This document shows positions 11,430 through 11,916 of a DNA stretch of 11,916 bases, in pieces. A program made the position numbers and the translations under genes. Under the pieces are notes generated by a model, which ran no database searches, was not told the DNA's origin, and worked only from the letters and a program-made list of their open reading frames with translations. Source of the DNA: an uncultured Olsenella sp. (GTDB taxonomy: Bacteria; Actinomycetota; Coriobacteriia; Coriobacteriales; Atopobiaceae); contig CAMXZR010000048.1 in NCBI GenBank assembly GCA_947253595.1, positions 1-11,916 on the forward strand. The letters run 5' to 3'. How positions within the stretch are numbered: the first letter of the stretch is position 1; each line of letters begins with the position of its first letter.

Positions 11430-11916
11430 CACGTCGCACCACCCCCCACCACCACCGGGTTCGGGCAGCGGAACGGGTCGTCGCCCTCGATCCCGTACTC
11501 CCCGGGACGGCCGCGCGGCCGCCCGCGGGGCCGCTCGTTGAGGTACCCCTCGAACTTCGGGCCGAAGAGGGTCTCCGGCCGCAGGAAGCGCGACATCTCG
11601 GTCCCAAGCCACCCCTCGGCCTTGCGGTCGACGACGGCGGCGAGGTCGGCCGCCGTGTACCCCTCGGCCATCCGGGCCGAGACCAGGGAGAGTGTCTTGG
11701 CCGAGTCGGGGCGGAACGACGCGCCGGTGGCGGCGTTGAGGCGCGCGACGGCCGACCTCGCCGCCTCGCGCACCTCGGCCGAGCGTGCGCGGGACCCCCT
11801 TGGGGGTTTGGGGGTATGCTCTTCCCTACTCTTCTCTCCTCTACTCTCCTCTACTAAGCATTCTGCCTGTGCATCTGCCTGTGCATCTGCCTGTGCATCT
11901 GCCTGTGCATCTGCCT
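11429..11916 (-). CDS. Phage replication initiator, C-terminal part (Phg_2220_C), partial
   Basis: The minus-strand frame stays open from the stop at 11429 to the right edge, so the GTG at 11773 is probably internal. The visible part begins in a repeated ADAQ linker, then a charged linker (VEESRGEKSREEHTPKPPRG), then the conserved C-terminal domain. There, ARLNAATGASFRPDSAKTLS, GWLGTEMSRFLRPETLFG and KFEGYLN match the phage conserved C-terminal domain found after DnaD-like or winged-helix initiators. It ends in an Arg/Pro/Gly tail. The N-terminal DNA-binding domain lies outside the window. Overlap with the helicase-loader gene fits a replication module. Confidence 0.82.
   Translation of the reverse strand, partial: ADAQADAQADAQADAQAECLVEESRGEKSREEHTPKPPRGSRARSAEVREAARSAVARLNAATGASFRPDSAKTLSLVSARMAEGYTAADLAAVVDRKAEGWLGTEMSRFLRPETLFGPKFEGYLNERPRGRPRGRPGEYGIEGDDPFRCPNPVVVGGGAT
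11817..11857. repeat. Polypyrimidine tract with 10-bp repeat in the initiator gene
   Basis: The plus strand is almost pure pyrimidine here with occasional A, and contains TCTCCTCTAC twice in tandem (11835-11844, 11845-11854). It lies next to the 12-bp repeats. Strand asymmetry beside iterons recalls the lambda origin, where a low-melting asymmetric stretch adjoins the iterons within gene O. Here the encoded peptide is simply a charged linker, so a coding explanation also exists. Confidence 0.6.
11863..11916. repeat. 12-bp tandem repeats in the initiator gene (possible iterons)
   Basis: CTGCCTGTGCAT is repeated 4.5 times without mismatch to the window edge, coding (ADAQ)n on the minus strand. 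Identical DNA rather than merely identical protein suggests either recent slippage or a DNA-level role such as initiator binding. Confidence 0.9.

Noticed and set aside
10873..11607. Long minus-strand frame extending the Myb-like protein to 403 residues
   Set aside because: It is the wrong frame of the helicase loader and initiator genes; Arg/Ala/Gly-rich with no family match. The GTG at 10872 with a GTGA overlap explains the real gene.
11863..11916. CRISPR or non-coding satellite
   Set aside because: The 12-bp repeat is contiguous, without spacers, and in frame with the initiator gene linker.

Overview
The window is about 12 kb of a tailed-phage genome or prophage. Its very high GC, strong GC3 bias, Shine-Dalgarno (SD) use and GTG starts point to a high-GC actinobacterial host. 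The mix of phage families (SPP1-type portal, VG15/MuF-like minor head protein, DUF3310, Phg_2220_C replication protein) fits a gut or oral Coriobacteriia host such as an Olsenella or Eggerthella relative. That host is inferred, not proven. No host gene and no prophage end is visible.

Layout, read leftward in the direction of transcription of most genes. Right end (11916-10224): the C-terminal part of a replication initiator with an internal 12-bp tandem repeat, a DnaC-like helicase loader, a Myb/SANT-like protein and a small Cys-rich protein, joined by 1-14 bp overlaps. Middle-right (10231-6851): a PGDYG-type phage protein carrying a 13-bp duplication frameshift, a zinc-ribbon protein, a one-helix membrane protein, a complete tyrosine recombinase inside the operon, SSB, a DUF3310 protein and a sigma-region-4-like protein that may activate late genes.

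Centre (6850-5775): a control region. A minus-strand XRE-type regulator faces a plus-strand unit. Between them lie five CAAC-N4-GTTG operators. The plus-strand unit has a structured leader with a 15-codon leader ORF, a hairpin that covers an SD, a 38-residue amphipathic peptide, about 150 nt of inverted repeats and a 152-codon gene. That gene runs tail-to-tail into the sigma-like gene.

Non-coding block (5774-5372): a terminator-like hairpin, a roughly 12-unit 10-bp direct-repeat array headed by a 20-bp perfect palindrome, and several nested inverted repeats. It lies directly upstream of the small terminase gene and is a good candidate for the packaging (pac/cos) site.

Left half (5371-1): the packaging and head module in canonical order: small terminase, large terminase, portal, VG15-like minor head protein, two small unknown genes, HNH endonuclease, scaffold, and the first seven codons of what is probably the major capsid gene. 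GC falls clearly over about 2400-4210, from the middle of the large terminase through most of the portal, and this marks a recombination mosaic.

The most novel-looking material is the operator/leader-peptide/small-peptide unit (6049-6531), the decamer array before the terminase, the repeat block inside the replication initiator, and the duplication that removed a CxxC-containing tail from a phage protein.
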